Source: JANMMJ01 sp964543235 (lineage in GTDB: Bacteria > Pseudomonadota > Alphaproteobacteria > Rhizobiales > Aestuariivirgaceae). Taken from it: DNA of 64,000 nucleotides. A program made the translations under genes and the position numbers. Position 1 is the stretch's first letter, and every line of letters starts with the position of its first letter. Location: contig CAZIXE010000003.1 of the NCBI GenBank assembly GCA_964543235.1, forward strand, positions 1 through 64,000. Reading direction: 5' to 3'. The notes under the pieces are model-generated. The model worked only from the letters and a program-made list of their open reading frames with translations. It made no database searches and was not told where the DNA came from. This document shows positions 53,785-63,453 of this stretch, piece by piece.

Positions 53785-55440
53785 ATGCAGAGTTACGATT
53801 TCATCATCATCGGCTCGGGTTCAGCCGGATCGGTCCTTGCGTATCGTCTTGCCGAGGGAGGCCGCAACCGCGTGCTTGTTCTCGAATATGGCGGCACCGA
53901 CTGGGGACCGTTCATCCAGATGCCAGCCGCACTTTCCTATCCCATGAGCATGAAGCGGTATGATTGGGGTTTTGTCACCGAGCCCGAGCCACATCTTGGC
54001 GGCCGCCGGCTGTCAACACCGCGCGGCCGGGTGATTGGCGGGTCGTCCTCGATCAATGGCATGGTCTACGTGAGAGGCCATGCCCGCGACTTCGATTGCT
54101 GGGAAGAAATGGGGGCCAAGGGCTGGGGCTTCCGCCATGTTCTCCCCTACTTCAGGCGCCTGGAGACGGCCCACGGCGGTGAAGAAGGCTGGCGCGGCTC
54201 TGATGGTCCCCTGCACGTTAGGCGCGGCGAACAGCGAAATCCGCTTTACCGCGCATTCGTCGAGGCAGGCCGTCAGGCTGGTTACCCATTGACAGTCGAT
54301 TACAACGGGCGCCAGCAGGAAGGCTTTGGCGCCATGGAGATGACGGTTCACAAGGGCAAGCGCTGGTCAGCCGCCGACGCCTACCTGAAACCTGCCCTCA
54401 AGCTCGGCAGCGTTCATCTCAGGACCTATGCTCTTGCACACCGTATCATTCTGGACGGTCGACGCGCCATCGGCGTCGAATACGAGAGGGGTGGCAAAAT
54501 CCACCAGGCCCGCGCGACGCGCGAGGTCATTCTCGCCGCCTCCAGCATCAATTCGCCCAAGCTCCTGCAGATTTCAGGCATCGGCGATCCGGCAACATTG
54601 CGCGATGCTGGCGTGAACGTCGTTCACCCTCTGCCGGGCGTGGGTGCCAATCTGCAGGACCATCTCGAGATCTATTTCCAGTTTCACAGCAAACAGGCGA
54701 TCACACTGAATTCAAAGCTCAACATCTTCTGGAAGGGTCTTGTGGGGGCGCAGTGGCTATTCCTGCGTAAAGGCCTCGGCACGAGCAACCAGTTCGAAAG
54801 CTGCGGCTTCATCCGCTCGGCCGCGGGTATTGAGTATCCTGATATCCAGTACCACTTCCTGCCTGGTGCTATCCGCTACGACGGCAAGGCGGCCGCGCCG
54901 GGGCACGGTTTCCAAGTACATGTCGGACCCATGCGGTCGAAATCACGGGGCCACGTCAAGCTCAGAAGCAGCGATCCGAGAATCGCACCACGCATCACTT
55001 TCAACTACATGTCGCATGAGGATGACTGGAAGGAGTTCCGCGCCTGTCTTCGTCTGACTCGCGAAATCATGCAGCAGCCTGCCATGCAGCCCTATGTCGA
55101 CGGTGAGATTGCTCCTGGAGAGAATACCGTGACGGACGAACAACTCGACGAGTTCATCCGTGAACACTGCGAAAGTGCCTATCACCCCTGCGGCACGTGC
55201 AGGATGGGAACAGCTAGCGATCCCTCAGCCGTCGTCGACGAGAAGTGCCGGGTTATCGGGATCGATGCGCTGCGCGTGGTCGACAGTTCCGTCATGCCGC
55301 GGATTACCAATGGCAATCTCAATGCTCCGACCATCATGATCGGTGAGCGCGCATCCGACCTCATCCTCGGTCGCGATCCGCTGCCCCCGTCCAACCTTGA
55401 ACCCTGGATCAATCCGCGCTGGCGCGAGGCACAGCGTTGA
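53785..55440 (+). CDS. GMC-family FAD oxidoreductase (choline-dehydrogenase-like)
   Basis: I start at 53785 ([20 protein letters not shown]), where the FAD motif begins near the N-terminus; the longer frame is unconserved. The 551 residues carry GMC signature 1 ([18 protein letters not shown]) and signature 2 ([17 protein letters not shown]). The C-terminal active-site region has [10 protein letters not shown] and [11 protein letters not shown]. It oxidises an alcohol, with FAD as cofactor. It stands alone, divergent from the N-formylglutamate amidohydrolase gene and convergent with the JAMM-like gene. The substrate is unknown. Confidence 0.93.
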   Translation: MQSYDFIIIGSGSAGSVLAYRLAEGGRNRVLVLEYGGTDWGPFIQMPAALSYPMSMKRYDWGFVTEPEPHLGGRRLSTPRGRVIGGSSSINGMVYVRGHARDFDCWEEMGAKGWGFRHVLPYFRRLETAHGGEEGWRGSDGPLHVRRGEQRNPLYRAFVEAGRQAGYPLTVDYNGRQQEGFGAMEMTVHKGKRWSAADAYLKPALKLGSVHLRTYALAHRIILDGRRAIGVEYERGGKIHQARATREVILAASSINSPKLLQISGIGDPATLRDAGVNVVHPLPGVGANLQDHLEIYFQFHSKQAITLNSKLNIFWKGLVGAQWLFLRKGLGTSNQFESCGFIRSAAGIEYPDIQYHFLPGAIRYDGKAAAPGHGFQVHVGPMRSKSRGHVKLRSSDPRIAPRITFNYMSHEDDWKEFRACLRLTREIMQQPAMQPYVDGEIAPGENTVTDEQLDEFIREHCESAYHPCGTCRMGTASDPSAVVDEKCRVIGIDALRVVDSSVMPRITNGNLNAPTIMIGERASDLILGRDPLPPSNLEPWINPRWREAQR

Positions 55441-56199
55441 TCATGATGGGCGCCGACGTGTTTTGACCTTCTTGCCACGCGCCCCACGTGCCGCTTGGCG
55501 GGTACGCTGCGCCTGAGCTGCAACCTGCGGCAGCGGCGTCATGTATACTGGCACGCGATCGCTGGCCGGATTGTAAAGCCACTGGTCGAGATCGAGTACG
55601 GCTTTGGAATGTGAATTTCCGGTGTGGCAGCGCTTCCCTTCTGCGTCGACATAACCGACTGCGACGTTGATCCAGAACTGAAACTGGCCGACTTTATAGC
55701 GGTGCACATTGCTGCGGATGCGCTCGCCGAAATTCTCACGGACCCGCCCCAGCCGGCAGATCGTAATGGCTAACATGACGGGATTGTTGCCTGACTGCTG
55801 CCAGATGAAGTCATCATCGAGGAACGCCGCGAAGTCACGATCCGAAAACTCGAACCCGTTGATGGCATTGACTTCCTTGAGCGTCCTGTAGGGATGGCTA
55901 TGGAAATCGCCAAGCAATGCCACATGCGGTGACCAGCGCAGGACTACTTCGTTCTTGAGCACTGCCGCCTCGGGATTGGGATCGACGCTGTCCCGGCCAC
56001 GTGTCGATGAAATACTGATACTCATCCGGTCGAGGAAGAGCACGGTCTCGCTGCCGACGTCCTTCTTGAATCCCCAAATATAGCCGAGCGTCTCGACCGC
56101 ACGCCAGCGCCGCCCCGGCTTGTCGCCGTAGCAGTAGGCCTCGATCGCAGCCAAAGTCACTGCTTCAAGGAACTGGGACGAAACCCTCACACGAAACAT
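55441..56199 (-). CDS. Putative JAMM/MPN-domain metallo-isopeptidase-like protein
   Basis: This 252-residue protein has a candidate JAMM site: E37 in RAVETLGYIWGF, H100 and H102 in GDFHSHPY, and S119 with D122 in FEFSDRD. The spacing between HSHP and SxxD is about eight residues longer than in typical JAMM enzymes, so activity is uncertain. The C-terminus is Arg/Lys-rich and likely disordered. It is 44 nt downstream of the class IV aminotransferase gene and may be co-transcribed with it. JAMM proteins remove ubiquitin-like tails or process sulfur carriers, but no partner is adjacent. Confidence 0.6.
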   Translation of the reverse strand: MFRVRVSSQFLEAVTLAAIEAYCYGDKPGRRWRAVETLGYIWGFKKDVGSETVLFLDRMSISISSTRGRDSVDPNPEAAVLKNEVVLRWSPHVALLGDFHSHPYRTLKEVNAINGFEFSDRDFAAFLDDDFIWQQSGNNPVMLAITICRLGRVRENFGERIRSNVHRYKVGQFQFWINVAVGYVDAEGKRCHTGNSHSKAVLDLDQWLYNPASDRVPVYMTPLPQVAAQAQRTRQAARGARGKKVKTRRRPS

Positions 56200-56243
56200 G
56201 ATACGCTCGACTCAATTACACCACCCTTGACCCCACCTGATGA

Positions 56244-57086
56244 TCAGCTGATGGCTTCCCTCAGGAACAACTCTCTTAGCCTCCGCGACACTGGCCCAGG
56301 CTGACCTCCGCCGATGCGGCACCCGTCAATTTCAATGATCGGTAAAACGAAGTTTGACGAACTCGTGAGGAACGCCTCGTCCGCATCATAGGCCTCATCA
56401 GGCGCAAAACTCCGCTCTTCAATCTCAATGCCATTCTCGTTGGCGAGCCTGAGCAGGGACCGGCGCGTACACCCCGCCAGTATGCTGTTGGACAGGCCAC
56501 GCGTGATGACCTTTCCATCTTTCACGATGTAGGCGTTGGATGAGGTGCCTTCGGTAACCATTCCGTCTTCTACCATCCAAGCTTCAAAGCAGCCCGCCCT
56601 CGCAGCCGCCTGTTTTCCGAGGACCGGAGCCAGCAGCATCACCGACTTGATGTCCCGTCTTGCCCAACGGATATCGGGCACCGTGATTACGCTTACGCCC
56701 TTGAGCGCATCAGGGTTGTCAATCAGGCTCTTGGACTGCGTGAATGCGATCAATGTAGGCTTCGCATCCTTGGGAAACTTGAAATCACGATCGGCTTCCC
56801 CGCGCGTGATCTGCATGTAAACCCATCCTTCATCGAGTGCATTGCGCTTGATGAGTTCGAGATGCATGGATCTGAGATCGGACTTTGAACACGGCCAATC
56901 CATTTCGATCTCGCGCAGCGAGCGTTCCAGGCGTTGAACATGAGGCTCGAAGTCCACGAGCCTGCCCCTGACCACTGCCGTAACCTCGTAAACACCGTCC
57001 GCAAACAGGAATCCACGATCAAAAATCGAGATTTTCCCCTCAGTTTCAGGGACATATCGGCCATTTACGTAGACAGTACGGTTCAT
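56244..57086 (-). CDS. Class IV aminotransferase (D-amino-acid/branched-chain type)
   Basis: The start at 57086 (MNRTVYVNGRYVPETEG) has a GGGGGTG site about 5 nt upstream; the frame is open 18 codons further. The 280 residues have the class IV pattern: FDRGFLFADGVYEVTAV, the PLP lysine in RRDIKSVMLLAPVL, and EDGMVTEGTSSNAYIV. This arrangement is closest to D-alanine aminotransferases, which act on D-amino acids. It is divergent from a class III aminotransferase with 121 nt between starts. Substrate stereochemistry is inferred from overall similarity. Confidence 0.92.
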   Translation of the reverse strand: MNRTVYVNGRYVPETEGKISIFDRGFLFADGVYEVTAVVRGRLVDFEPHVQRLERSLREIEMDWPCSKSDLRSMHLELIKRNALDEGWVYMQITRGEADRDFKFPKDAKPTLIAFTQSKSLIDNPDALKGVSVITVPDIRWARRDIKSVMLLAPVLGKQAAARAGCFEAWMVEDGMVTEGTSSNAYIVKDGKVITRGLSNSILAGCTRRSLLRLANENGIEIEERSFAPDEAYDADEAFLTSSSNFVLPIIEIDGCRIGGGQPGPVSRRLRELFLREAIS

Positions 57087-57207
57087 CGGCACCCCCTGAT
57101 AGTCAAGCCTGTCCAAGGCCAATGCGCAACAGAAATCCATGGGGGTTGTCCGCCCCCCCGCCTGTCATGCTAGGAACATTGTAACGTCCACAAGACGCAA
57201 GGAAATC

Positions 57208-58563
57208 ATGCCGCAGCCGACCGCGGATGCCGCAGTCACCGCCATGCTGGCGCGTGAACAGGCATTCTTTACGCAACGAAACCCGAAATCAGCTCAGCTT
57301 GCCCAAAAAACAGCCAGGAACTGGTTGCGGGGTGTCCCAATGCACTGGATGGTTGATTGGGGAACACAGTTTCCACTTTTCATTGAAAGAGCAGAGGGCG
57401 TAACTGTTACCGATGCGGATGGCAACACTTACGTCGATTTCTGTCTGGGCGATACGGGCGCCATGTTCGGTCACTCGCCGCCGGCCGTTGTCACAACCCT
57501 GAAACGTCATGCGGCAGACGGCTTCACGACCATGATGCCGTCATCTGATGCTGCAATCGTCGGAGAACTCCTCGCAGACCGGTTCGGGCTTCCTTGCTGG
57601 CAGGTGACAGCCACTGCCTCGGATGCAAACCGCGCTGTAATCAGGTGGGCGCGGGCCATTACCGGCCGCAAGAAGATATTGGTCTTCAACCACTGCTATC
57701 ACGGCGCCGTCGATGAGACCTATGTCACCATCGATTCCGGCCGACCGGAAGCGGATCCGGCCCTGATCGGTGAGGTTCGCGACCTTTCCGAGTTCACCAG
57801 AGTCATCGAATTCAACGATCTGCCAGCTCTGGAAAGCGCCCTCGAAACGCAGGACATAGCCTGCGTGCTCGCCGAACCCGTCATGACCAATGTCGGCATG
57901 GTCCTTCCCGACCCCGGCTACCTCCCCCGCCTGCGCGAGATCACCGCGCGCACCGGGACCTTGCTCGCTATTGACGAGACGCATTGTCTGTCTTCGGGTC
58001 CCGGAGGTTACAGCCGCGAGGCGGGGCTTCAGCCTGACGCTCTGGTGGTAGGCAAGCCGATCGCCGGCGGAATTCCTGCAGCCGTTTACGGATTCAGTGC
58101 CGCTGTAGCCGCGCGTATTGGCAGCTACCTGTCGGCCCGCCCGCCCGGTCATTCCGGCATTGGAACCACCCTTTCCGGCTCGAAAATTCAACTCGCGCTC
58201 ATTCGCACCGTCATCGAGAATTACTTTACAAAGGAGGCTTTCGCGCCCCTCGTTAGGCTCGCCGAGAGGCTTGAGAGGGGTATTGCGGATGTCATCATCA
58301 AACATGGTTTGCCGTGGCACGTCGTCCGTGTGGGCGCCCGTGTCGAGTTCATGTGCTGCCCCAATCGGCCCCGCAACGGTGGCGAGGCGGCCAAGGTGAT
58401 CCACCGTCCGATCGATCGGGCCCTGCATCACTACCTCTTGAATCGCGGCCTGATCATCACGCCGTTCCATAACATGTTGCTTATCTGCCCCGCGACCACA
58501 CAGGAACACATCGACCTCCTGGTGGCTGCTCTTGACAGCTGTGTCGTCGAGTTGCGGGCCTAG
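57208..58563 (+). CDS. Class III aminotransferase (glutamate-1-semialdehyde aminomutase-like)
   Basis: I start at 57208 (MPQPTADAAVTAM), with AAGGAAA just upstream. The 451 residues show a class III fold: VDFCLGDTGAMFGHSPPAV, FNHCYHGAVDETYV and the PLP lysine in VVGKPIAGGIPAAVYG. The first half resembles glutamate-1-semialdehyde aminomutase, but with altered residues, so an amine or beta-amino-acid substrate is likely. It is the first of four same-strand genes ending with a thiolase. The next gene is 14 nt away. Confidence 0.9.
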   Translation: MPQPTADAAVTAMLAREQAFFTQRNPKSAQLAQKTARNWLRGVPMHWMVDWGTQFPLFIERAEGVTVTDADGNTYVDFCLGDTGAMFGHSPPAVVTTLKRHAADGFTTMMPSSDAAIVGELLADRFGLPCWQVTATASDANRAVIRWARAITGRKKILVFNHCYHGAVDETYVTIDSGRPEADPALIGEVRDLSEFTRVIEFNDLPALESALETQDIACVLAEPVMTNVGMVLPDPGYLPRLREITARTGTLLAIDETHCLSSGPGGYSREAGLQPDALVVGKPIAGGIPAAVYGFSAAVAARIGSYLSARPPGHSGIGTTLSGSKIQLALIRTVIENYFTKEAFAPLVRLAERLERGIADVIIKHGLPWHVVRVGARVEFMCCPNRPRNGGEAAKVIHRPIDRALHHYLLNRGLIITPFHNMLLICPATTQEHIDLLVAALDSCVVELRA

Positions 58564-58577
58564 GCTCTGGAGTTTGA

Positions 58578-59960
58578 ATGATGACTGTCATGTTCCCGAA
58601 ACGCGATGCCGAGGCGCGCGCCTTCCTTGATGCCAATCCGGACATCGAAAGCGTCCATATCGTCTGGACCGACATCTGCGGCGTTGCCCGCGGCAAGGTC
58701 CTGCGCCGCGATGAAGTAATTCCGGCCTGGAAGGATGGCCGCTTCCTTCCGATTTCTGCCCTCGTCCTCGACGTGACGGGGCAGGATGTGCCGGAGACCG
58801 GCCTGGTCTTTGACGAAGGCGACCGCGACATGCTCATGTGGCCTACGCCCGGGAGTATGGTGCGCATCCCCTGGATGGGTGACCCGACTGCACAGTATCT
58901 CGCGACAATTCATGATCTCGATGGCACGCCGCACTATGCCGACCCGCGAAATGCCCTTGAAACGATTGTCAACCGCGTCAGGCAGGATCTGAACATGACG
59001 CCTGTGGGCGCAGTCGAGCTGGAGTTCTTCTTGATGGACCGCGACTCCGCATTTGCCGGCAGGCCGATGGCCCCCCGGTCACTCATCAATGATCATCGCC
59101 CGCAGCACTATCAGGCCTACTATCTTCAGGATCTCGACGACTTTGCGCCCTTCTTCAAGGACCTCTACGCTTATTGCGAGGCCCAGGGCTTGCCCGCCAA
59201 GACCCTGATTTCGGAGTATGCGCCTGGCCAGATGGAAATCGTGCTGCGCCACCGGGCCGATGTTCTCAAGGCCTGCGACGAGGCCATCATGCTGAAGCGG
59301 CTCATCAAGGCAACCGCCGAGAAGCATGGTATGGCGGCCACCTTCATGGCAAAGCCCTACTCGGAATGGACGGGCTCGGGCATGCACGTGCATGTAAGTC
59401 TTGCCGATGCAGAAGGGAACAATCTGTTTGCAGCGGAGGATCCGGCAAGCAACCAGCTACTCCTGAATGCAATCGGCGGCCTCAAGGCTGCAATGGCAGA
59501 GTCGATGCTCATTTTTGCGCCAAACGCAAATTCCTACCGGCGTTTCCGCCGCAACTCCTATGCTCCCGTATCTGCAAGCTGGGGTATCAACAACCGCACA
59601 GTCAGCCTGCGCATTCCGGCCGGCGCGGCTAATGCATGCCACATTGAGCATCGCCCCTCCGGCGCCGACGCCAATCCTTACCTGGTGATGGGCGCGATCC
59701 TGGCGGGCATGCATTATGGCATTACCGAGAAGGTCGACCCCGGCGCATCGGTCAATGGCAACGGCTACGAACGGCGTGCCAAGTACATTCCCGGCAATTG
59801 GTTCGACGCCATCGACGCATTCTGGCGCGCCTCCATTCTCAAGGAGTACTTCGGCAAGCCATTCGTCGACACCTACTGCACGATCAAGGAAGTGGAGGCC
59901 GATCGCTTCTTCGCCGAACCCACCGTGCGCGACTTTGAGTGGTATCTACGGACGGTTTGA
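58578..59960 (+). CDS. Glutamine-synthetase-family ligase, second copy
   Basis: This 460-residue protein has VELEFFLMDRD, GSGMHVHVSL, RRNSYAPVSASWGINN and HIEHRPSGADANPYLVM, all at the expected GS positions. It differs clearly from the PuuA-like copy at 51314-52687 and keeps the canonical EHR/ADANPYL set. No adenylylation site is visible. It follows the class III aminotransferase by 14 nt and precedes the metallo-beta-lactamase-fold gene by 3 nt, so it probably glutamylates a substrate of this operon. Ammonia assimilation by it is less likely but not excluded. Confidence 0.92.
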   Translation: MMTVMFPKRDAEARAFLDANPDIESVHIVWTDICGVARGKVLRRDEVIPAWKDGRFLPISALVLDVTGQDVPETGLVFDEGDRDMLMWPTPGSMVRIPWMGDPTAQYLATIHDLDGTPHYADPRNALETIVNRVRQDLNMTPVGAVELEFFLMDRDSAFAGRPMAPRSLINDHRPQHYQAYYLQDLDDFAPFFKDLYAYCEAQGLPAKTLISEYAPGQMEIVLRHRADVLKACDEAIMLKRLIKATAEKHGMAATFMAKPYSEWTGSGMHVHVSLADAEGNNLFAAEDPASNQLLLNAIGGLKAAMAESMLIFAPNANSYRRFRRNSYAPVSASWGINNRTVSLRIPAGAANACHIEHRPSGADANPYLVMGAILAGMHYGITEKVDPGASVNGNGYERRAKYIPGNWFDAIDAFWRASILKEYFGKPFVDTYCTIKEVEADRFFAEPTVRDFEWYLRTV

Positions 59961-59963
59961 CGG

Positions 59964-60947
59964 ATGGGCCGCCAGAATCGCTACTACCGCGGGCCTCCCG
60001 CGGAGAACTTCGACGGCACTCGGTTTTTTCTTGACGGCCACCAAGGAACATCAGCCCGGGACTATTTCAAGTGGAACTTGACCGGCTCGCCTAAACCGTG
60101 GCCTCGTCGGATCCGCAACAGGTCGTATGCACCACCGCCGGTGCGGGTGGCGGGTGGGATCATGTCCTGCACGTGGATCGGCCACTCGACGCTACTGATC
60201 CAGACGCAGGGTCTCAACATTCTCACGGACCCGTTCTTCTCGAATCGCGCCAGCCCGTCGCAGCTGATCGGCCCGAAACGGGTGAGACCCCCCGGCCTCA
60301 CGCTTGAAGCCCTGCCGCCAATCGACCTCGTTCTGGTCAGTCACAACCATTATGATCATCTCGACTTGCCATCGCTGCAGTCAATCAACCGGAGGTGGGC
60401 CTGTCGTATTGTTACGCCGCTGGGCAACGCAGCAATCCTGACGGCGGGTATGGCCGATGCCCGGATCGAAGAACTTGACTGGTGGCAAGCTACAGATGCG
60501 GGTGATGTTGAAATCATCGTTACCCCCGCCTTCCACTGGTCAAAACGTACCCTGTTCGACGCAAATCACGCCCTGTGGGGTGCGTTTGCGCTTAAGACTC
60601 GTGCCGGGCTGATCTACTTTGCGGGTGATACTGGTTTTGGCGACGGCCGCACATTCCGCGAGATCCGGGAGCGGCTGGGGGCACCGCGTCTGTCGTTCCT
60701 TCCGATAGGCGCCTACGAGCCACGCTGGTTCATGAAACACGTACACGTCAACCCCGAGGAGGCGGTCTTGGCGCACCAATTGCTGGGAAGCACCACCAGC
60801 ATTGCCATACACCACAGCACCATCCGTCTTACCGACGAGGGTTTTGACGACCCTGTGAACGCCCACTGCGAGGCCATCCGAAAGCATCATGTCGCGCCGG
60901 ATGCATTTCGGATAGTTGATGTTGGTGAAACCCTCACTATCCCCTGA
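59964..60947 (+). CDS. Metallo-beta-lactamase-fold hydrolase (NAPE-PLD-like)
   Basis: This 327-residue protein has the metal-binding motif SHNHYDHLD, then AFHWSKRT, FAGDTGFGDG and a late YEPRWFMKHVHVNPEEA with IHHSTIRLT. The pattern matches the NAPE-hydrolysing phospholipase D-like branch of the fold. No signal peptide is seen; the first 60 residues are basic. It starts 3 nt after the ligase gene and is therefore probably co-translated. In a gamma-glutamyl amine pathway it could hydrolyse an amide or ester, but the substrate is unknown. Confidence 0.9.
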   Translation: MGRQNRYYRGPPAENFDGTRFFLDGHQGTSARDYFKWNLTGSPKPWPRRIRNRSYAPPPVRVAGGIMSCTWIGHSTLLIQTQGLNILTDPFFSNRASPSQLIGPKRVRPPGLTLEALPPIDLVLVSHNHYDHLDLPSLQSINRRWACRIVTPLGNAAILTAGMADARIEELDWWQATDAGDVEIIVTPAFHWSKRTLFDANHALWGAFALKTRAGLIYFAGDTGFGDGRTFREIRERLGAPRLSFLPIGAYEPRWFMKHVHVNPEEAVLAHQLLGSTTSIAIHHSTIRLTDEGFDDPVNAHCEAIRKHHVAPDAFRIVDVGETLTIP

Positions 60948-60990
60948 CAGAAAATGCTAGGGTCCGGAGGGGATTAGACAGGGACAGGCC

Positions 60991-62151
60991 ATGGCTGCCA
61001 TCATTGGTTGGGCTCATACACGGTTCGGGAAGCTTGAAGCGGAAACGCTCGAGAGTCTCATCGCCCGCGCGGCCAGGGAGGCTGTCGAGGCGGCCAACAT
61101 CCGTTTCAAGGAAATTGACGCAATCTACGTTGCCAATTTCGGTGGATTTGAGAAACAATCGTTCCCAGCCGCGTTCGCTCTGGCCGCGCATCCGGAACTG
61201 AGGTTTCGCCCGGCGACACGAGTGGAAAACGCCTGCGCAACGGGCAGTGCGGCAGTCCACGCGGCCATTAACGCAATCGGCTCCCACTCCGCTCGATTTG
61301 TTCTCGTAATCGGAGCCGAGAAGATGACCACTGCTCCCGCGGCGGCCGTTGGCGACATCCTTCTAAATGCGTCCTACCGGGCTGAGGAAGGCGAGACCCC
61401 TGGCGGATTCGCAGGCATCTTCGGCCAGATTGCGGCCGCTTACTTTCAACGCTATGGCGACAAGTCGGAGGCGTTGGCGAGAATCGCAGCAAAAAACCAC
61501 GCCAACGGAGTGCACAATCCCTTTGCTCAGATCCGCAAGGAACTTACCGTGGAGTTTTGCAACACGGTCTCGGAGCAAAACCCTCTTGTCGCCGGTCCAT
61601 TGCGCCGCACCGATTGTTCTCCAGTCTCGGACGGGGCGGCGGCGCTGGTCATTTGCGATACCGAAACAGCGATACGGTTTCCCAGGGCAATGCATATCCG
61701 CGCCGCCGCCCATGTCCAGGACTACCTGCCGATGTCGGCACGTGAGGTGATTGAGTTTGAAGGCTGTCAAGTTGCCTGGCGCAAGGCACATGCCATGGCC
61801 GGAACGGAACTGTCTGACCTGTCATTTGTCGAAACCCACGACTGTTTCACGATTGCTGAGTTGATTGAATACGAGGCCATGGGTCTGACACCAAGGGGCG
61901 AAGGCGCCCGCGCCGTTACCGAAGGCTGGACGGCAAGAGACGGCAGAATACCGGTTAACCCGAGCGGCGGGCTCAAGGCCAAGGGACATCCCATTGGTGC
62001 CACTGGCGTTTCCATGCATGTGATGGCATCTCTTCAGCTTGCCGGTCAGGCCGGGGACATGCAAGTCAACGCGGCAGACCTCGCTGGCATCTACAATATG
62101 GGGGGAACTGCTGTGGCGAACTATGTGACTATCCTTGAGCGGTTGCGCTGA
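60991..62151 (+). CDS. Thiolase-family acetyl-CoA acyltransferase-like protein
   Basis: This 386-residue protein has the nucleophile cysteine in NACATGSAAVHAAINAIG, a histidine in THDCFTIAEL and the GHP motif in GGLKAKGHPIGATG. The C-terminal segment reads YNMGGTAVANYV where degradative thiolases have a second cysteine, so it may be a lipid-transfer-protein-like or SCP-x-type enzyme rather than an ordinary acetyl-CoA acetyltransferase. It follows the hydrolase by 43 nt. It suggests that the operon feeds a CoA-bound product into central metabolism. Confidence 0.9.
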   Translation: MAAIIGWAHTRFGKLEAETLESLIARAAREAVEAANIRFKEIDAIYVANFGGFEKQSFPAAFALAAHPELRFRPATRVENACATGSAAVHAAINAIGSHSARFVLVIGAEKMTTAPAAAVGDILLNASYRAEEGETPGGFAGIFGQIAAAYFQRYGDKSEALARIAAKNHANGVHNPFAQIRKELTVEFCNTVSEQNPLVAGPLRRTDCSPVSDGAAALVICDTETAIRFPRAMHIRAAAHVQDYLPMSAREVIEFEGCQVAWRKAHAMAGTELSDLSFVETHDCFTIAELIEYEAMGLTPRGEGARAVTEGWTARDGRIPVNPSGGLKAKGHPIGATGVSMHVMASLQLAGQAGDMQVNAADLAGIYNMGGTAVANYVTILERLR

Positions 62152-62154
62152 CGC

Positions 62155-63453
62155 ATGTTGAACCTGACGACGCATTGGGCCGGGCTGACGTCCCTGGCCA
62201 TTTTTGTTGTAGCTTACGGATTCGTCGTCTTTGAGGAAGTGACCGAGCTTCGAAAATCAAAGCCCGTGCTTCTCGCCGCCGGCCTGATCTGGACCCTCAT
62301 CGGCATTGCCTACATGCTGCACGGCAAGAGCGAGGAAGCTCACGACCATGCGCTCCAGACTATTGAGGAATATGGCGAACTGTTCCTTTTCTTGTTTGTT
62401 GCCATCACCTACGTCAATACGCTCGAGGAACGGCGTGTCTTTGAAGTCCTCAAGGCTAAACTCATAAACATGGGGCTGGGATACCGTCAGCTCTTCTGGA
62501 TAACGGGATTGTTAGCCTTCGTGCTCTCCCCCTTGCTCGACAACTTGACGACTTCTCTGGTGATGGGCTCGGTTGTCATGGCGATGGGCGCGCACTCGCC
62601 GCGCTTCATTGCCCTGGGCTGCATTAACATTGTCGTAGCAGCGAATGCCGGCGGTGCATTTTCGCCATTCGGCGATATCACCACGTTGATGGTTTGGCAG
62701 AAAGGCAAGCTGACTTTTTTTGAGTTCTTCGTGCTGTTCCTGCCCTCCGTGATCGACTGGCTGGTGCCGGCTATCATCATGCACCTGGCGCTTCCCGCAT
62801 CCCGGCCCGAGGCCATCGTAGAACGAATTACGCTCAAGCCGGGCGCCCGGGTAGTGATTGGGTTGTTTGCCGCGACAATCCTCACAGCCATCTGCTTCAA
62901 GAACTTTCTGTTACTGCCGCCCGCCATGGGCATGATGTTGGGGTTGGGCTATCTGCAGATCTGGTCTTACATTCTGAAGAGGCGCGGCCATCGTCGCAAC
63001 AACACCGACATGATCCTCGACTCGTTCAAGCAGTTTGAAAGAGTCGAATGGGATACCCTTTTGTTCTTCTTTGGCATCATTTTTGCCGTCGGTGGGCTTG
63101 GGGTGCTCGGCTATCTCACGGCAGCATCAAAGTTTCTCTATGTGGACTTGGGTCCTACGACTGCCAACATTGTGATTGGGGTGCTCTCGGCAATTGTTGA
63201 CAACATTCCCCTCATGTTCGCCGTACTCACCATGGATCCAGCCATGTCCGATGGGCAATGGCTGTTGATCACTCTCACAACCGGCGTCGGCGGATCCCTG
63301 CTCTCCATCGGCTCGGCAGCCGGTGTTGCCCTCATGGGCCTGTCTAAAGGATCCTACACGTTCATGGGTCACCTGAAATGGGCCTGGGCCATTGCCCTCG
63401 GCTATGTGGCTGCCGTTGGCGCGCACATCATCGTCAATGCCAGGCTTTTCTAG
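62155..63453 (+). CDS. nhaD: NhaD-type sodium/proton antiporter
   Basis: This 432-residue membrane protein has about twelve helices and the NhaD motifs LSPLLDNLTTSLVMG and AANAGGAFSPFGDITTLMV. NhaD exchanges internal Na+ or Li+ for external H+. It starts 3 nt after the thiolase stop, an unexpected operon end for a catabolic unit. Its stop overlaps the end of the convergent YqhA-family gene by 4 nt. Confidence 0.95.
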   Translation: MLNLTTHWAGLTSLAIFVVAYGFVVFEEVTELRKSKPVLLAAGLIWTLIGIAYMLHGKSEEAHDHALQTIEEYGELFLFLFVAITYVNTLEERRVFEVLKAKLINMGLGYRQLFWITGLLAFVLSPLLDNLTTSLVMGSVVMAMGAHSPRFIALGCINIVVAANAGGAFSPFGDITTLMVWQKGKLTFFEFFVLFLPSVIDWLVPAIIMHLALPASRPEAIVERITLKPGARVVIGLFAATILTAICFKNFLLLPPAMGMMLGLGYLQIWSYILKRRGHRRNNTDMILDSFKQFERVEWDTLLFFFGIIFAVGGLGVLGYLTAASKFLYVDLGPTTANIVIGVLSAIVDNIPLMFAVLTMDPAMSDGQWLLITLTTGVGGSLLSIGSAAGVALMGLSKGSYTFMGHLKWAWAIALGYVAAVGAHIIVNARLF

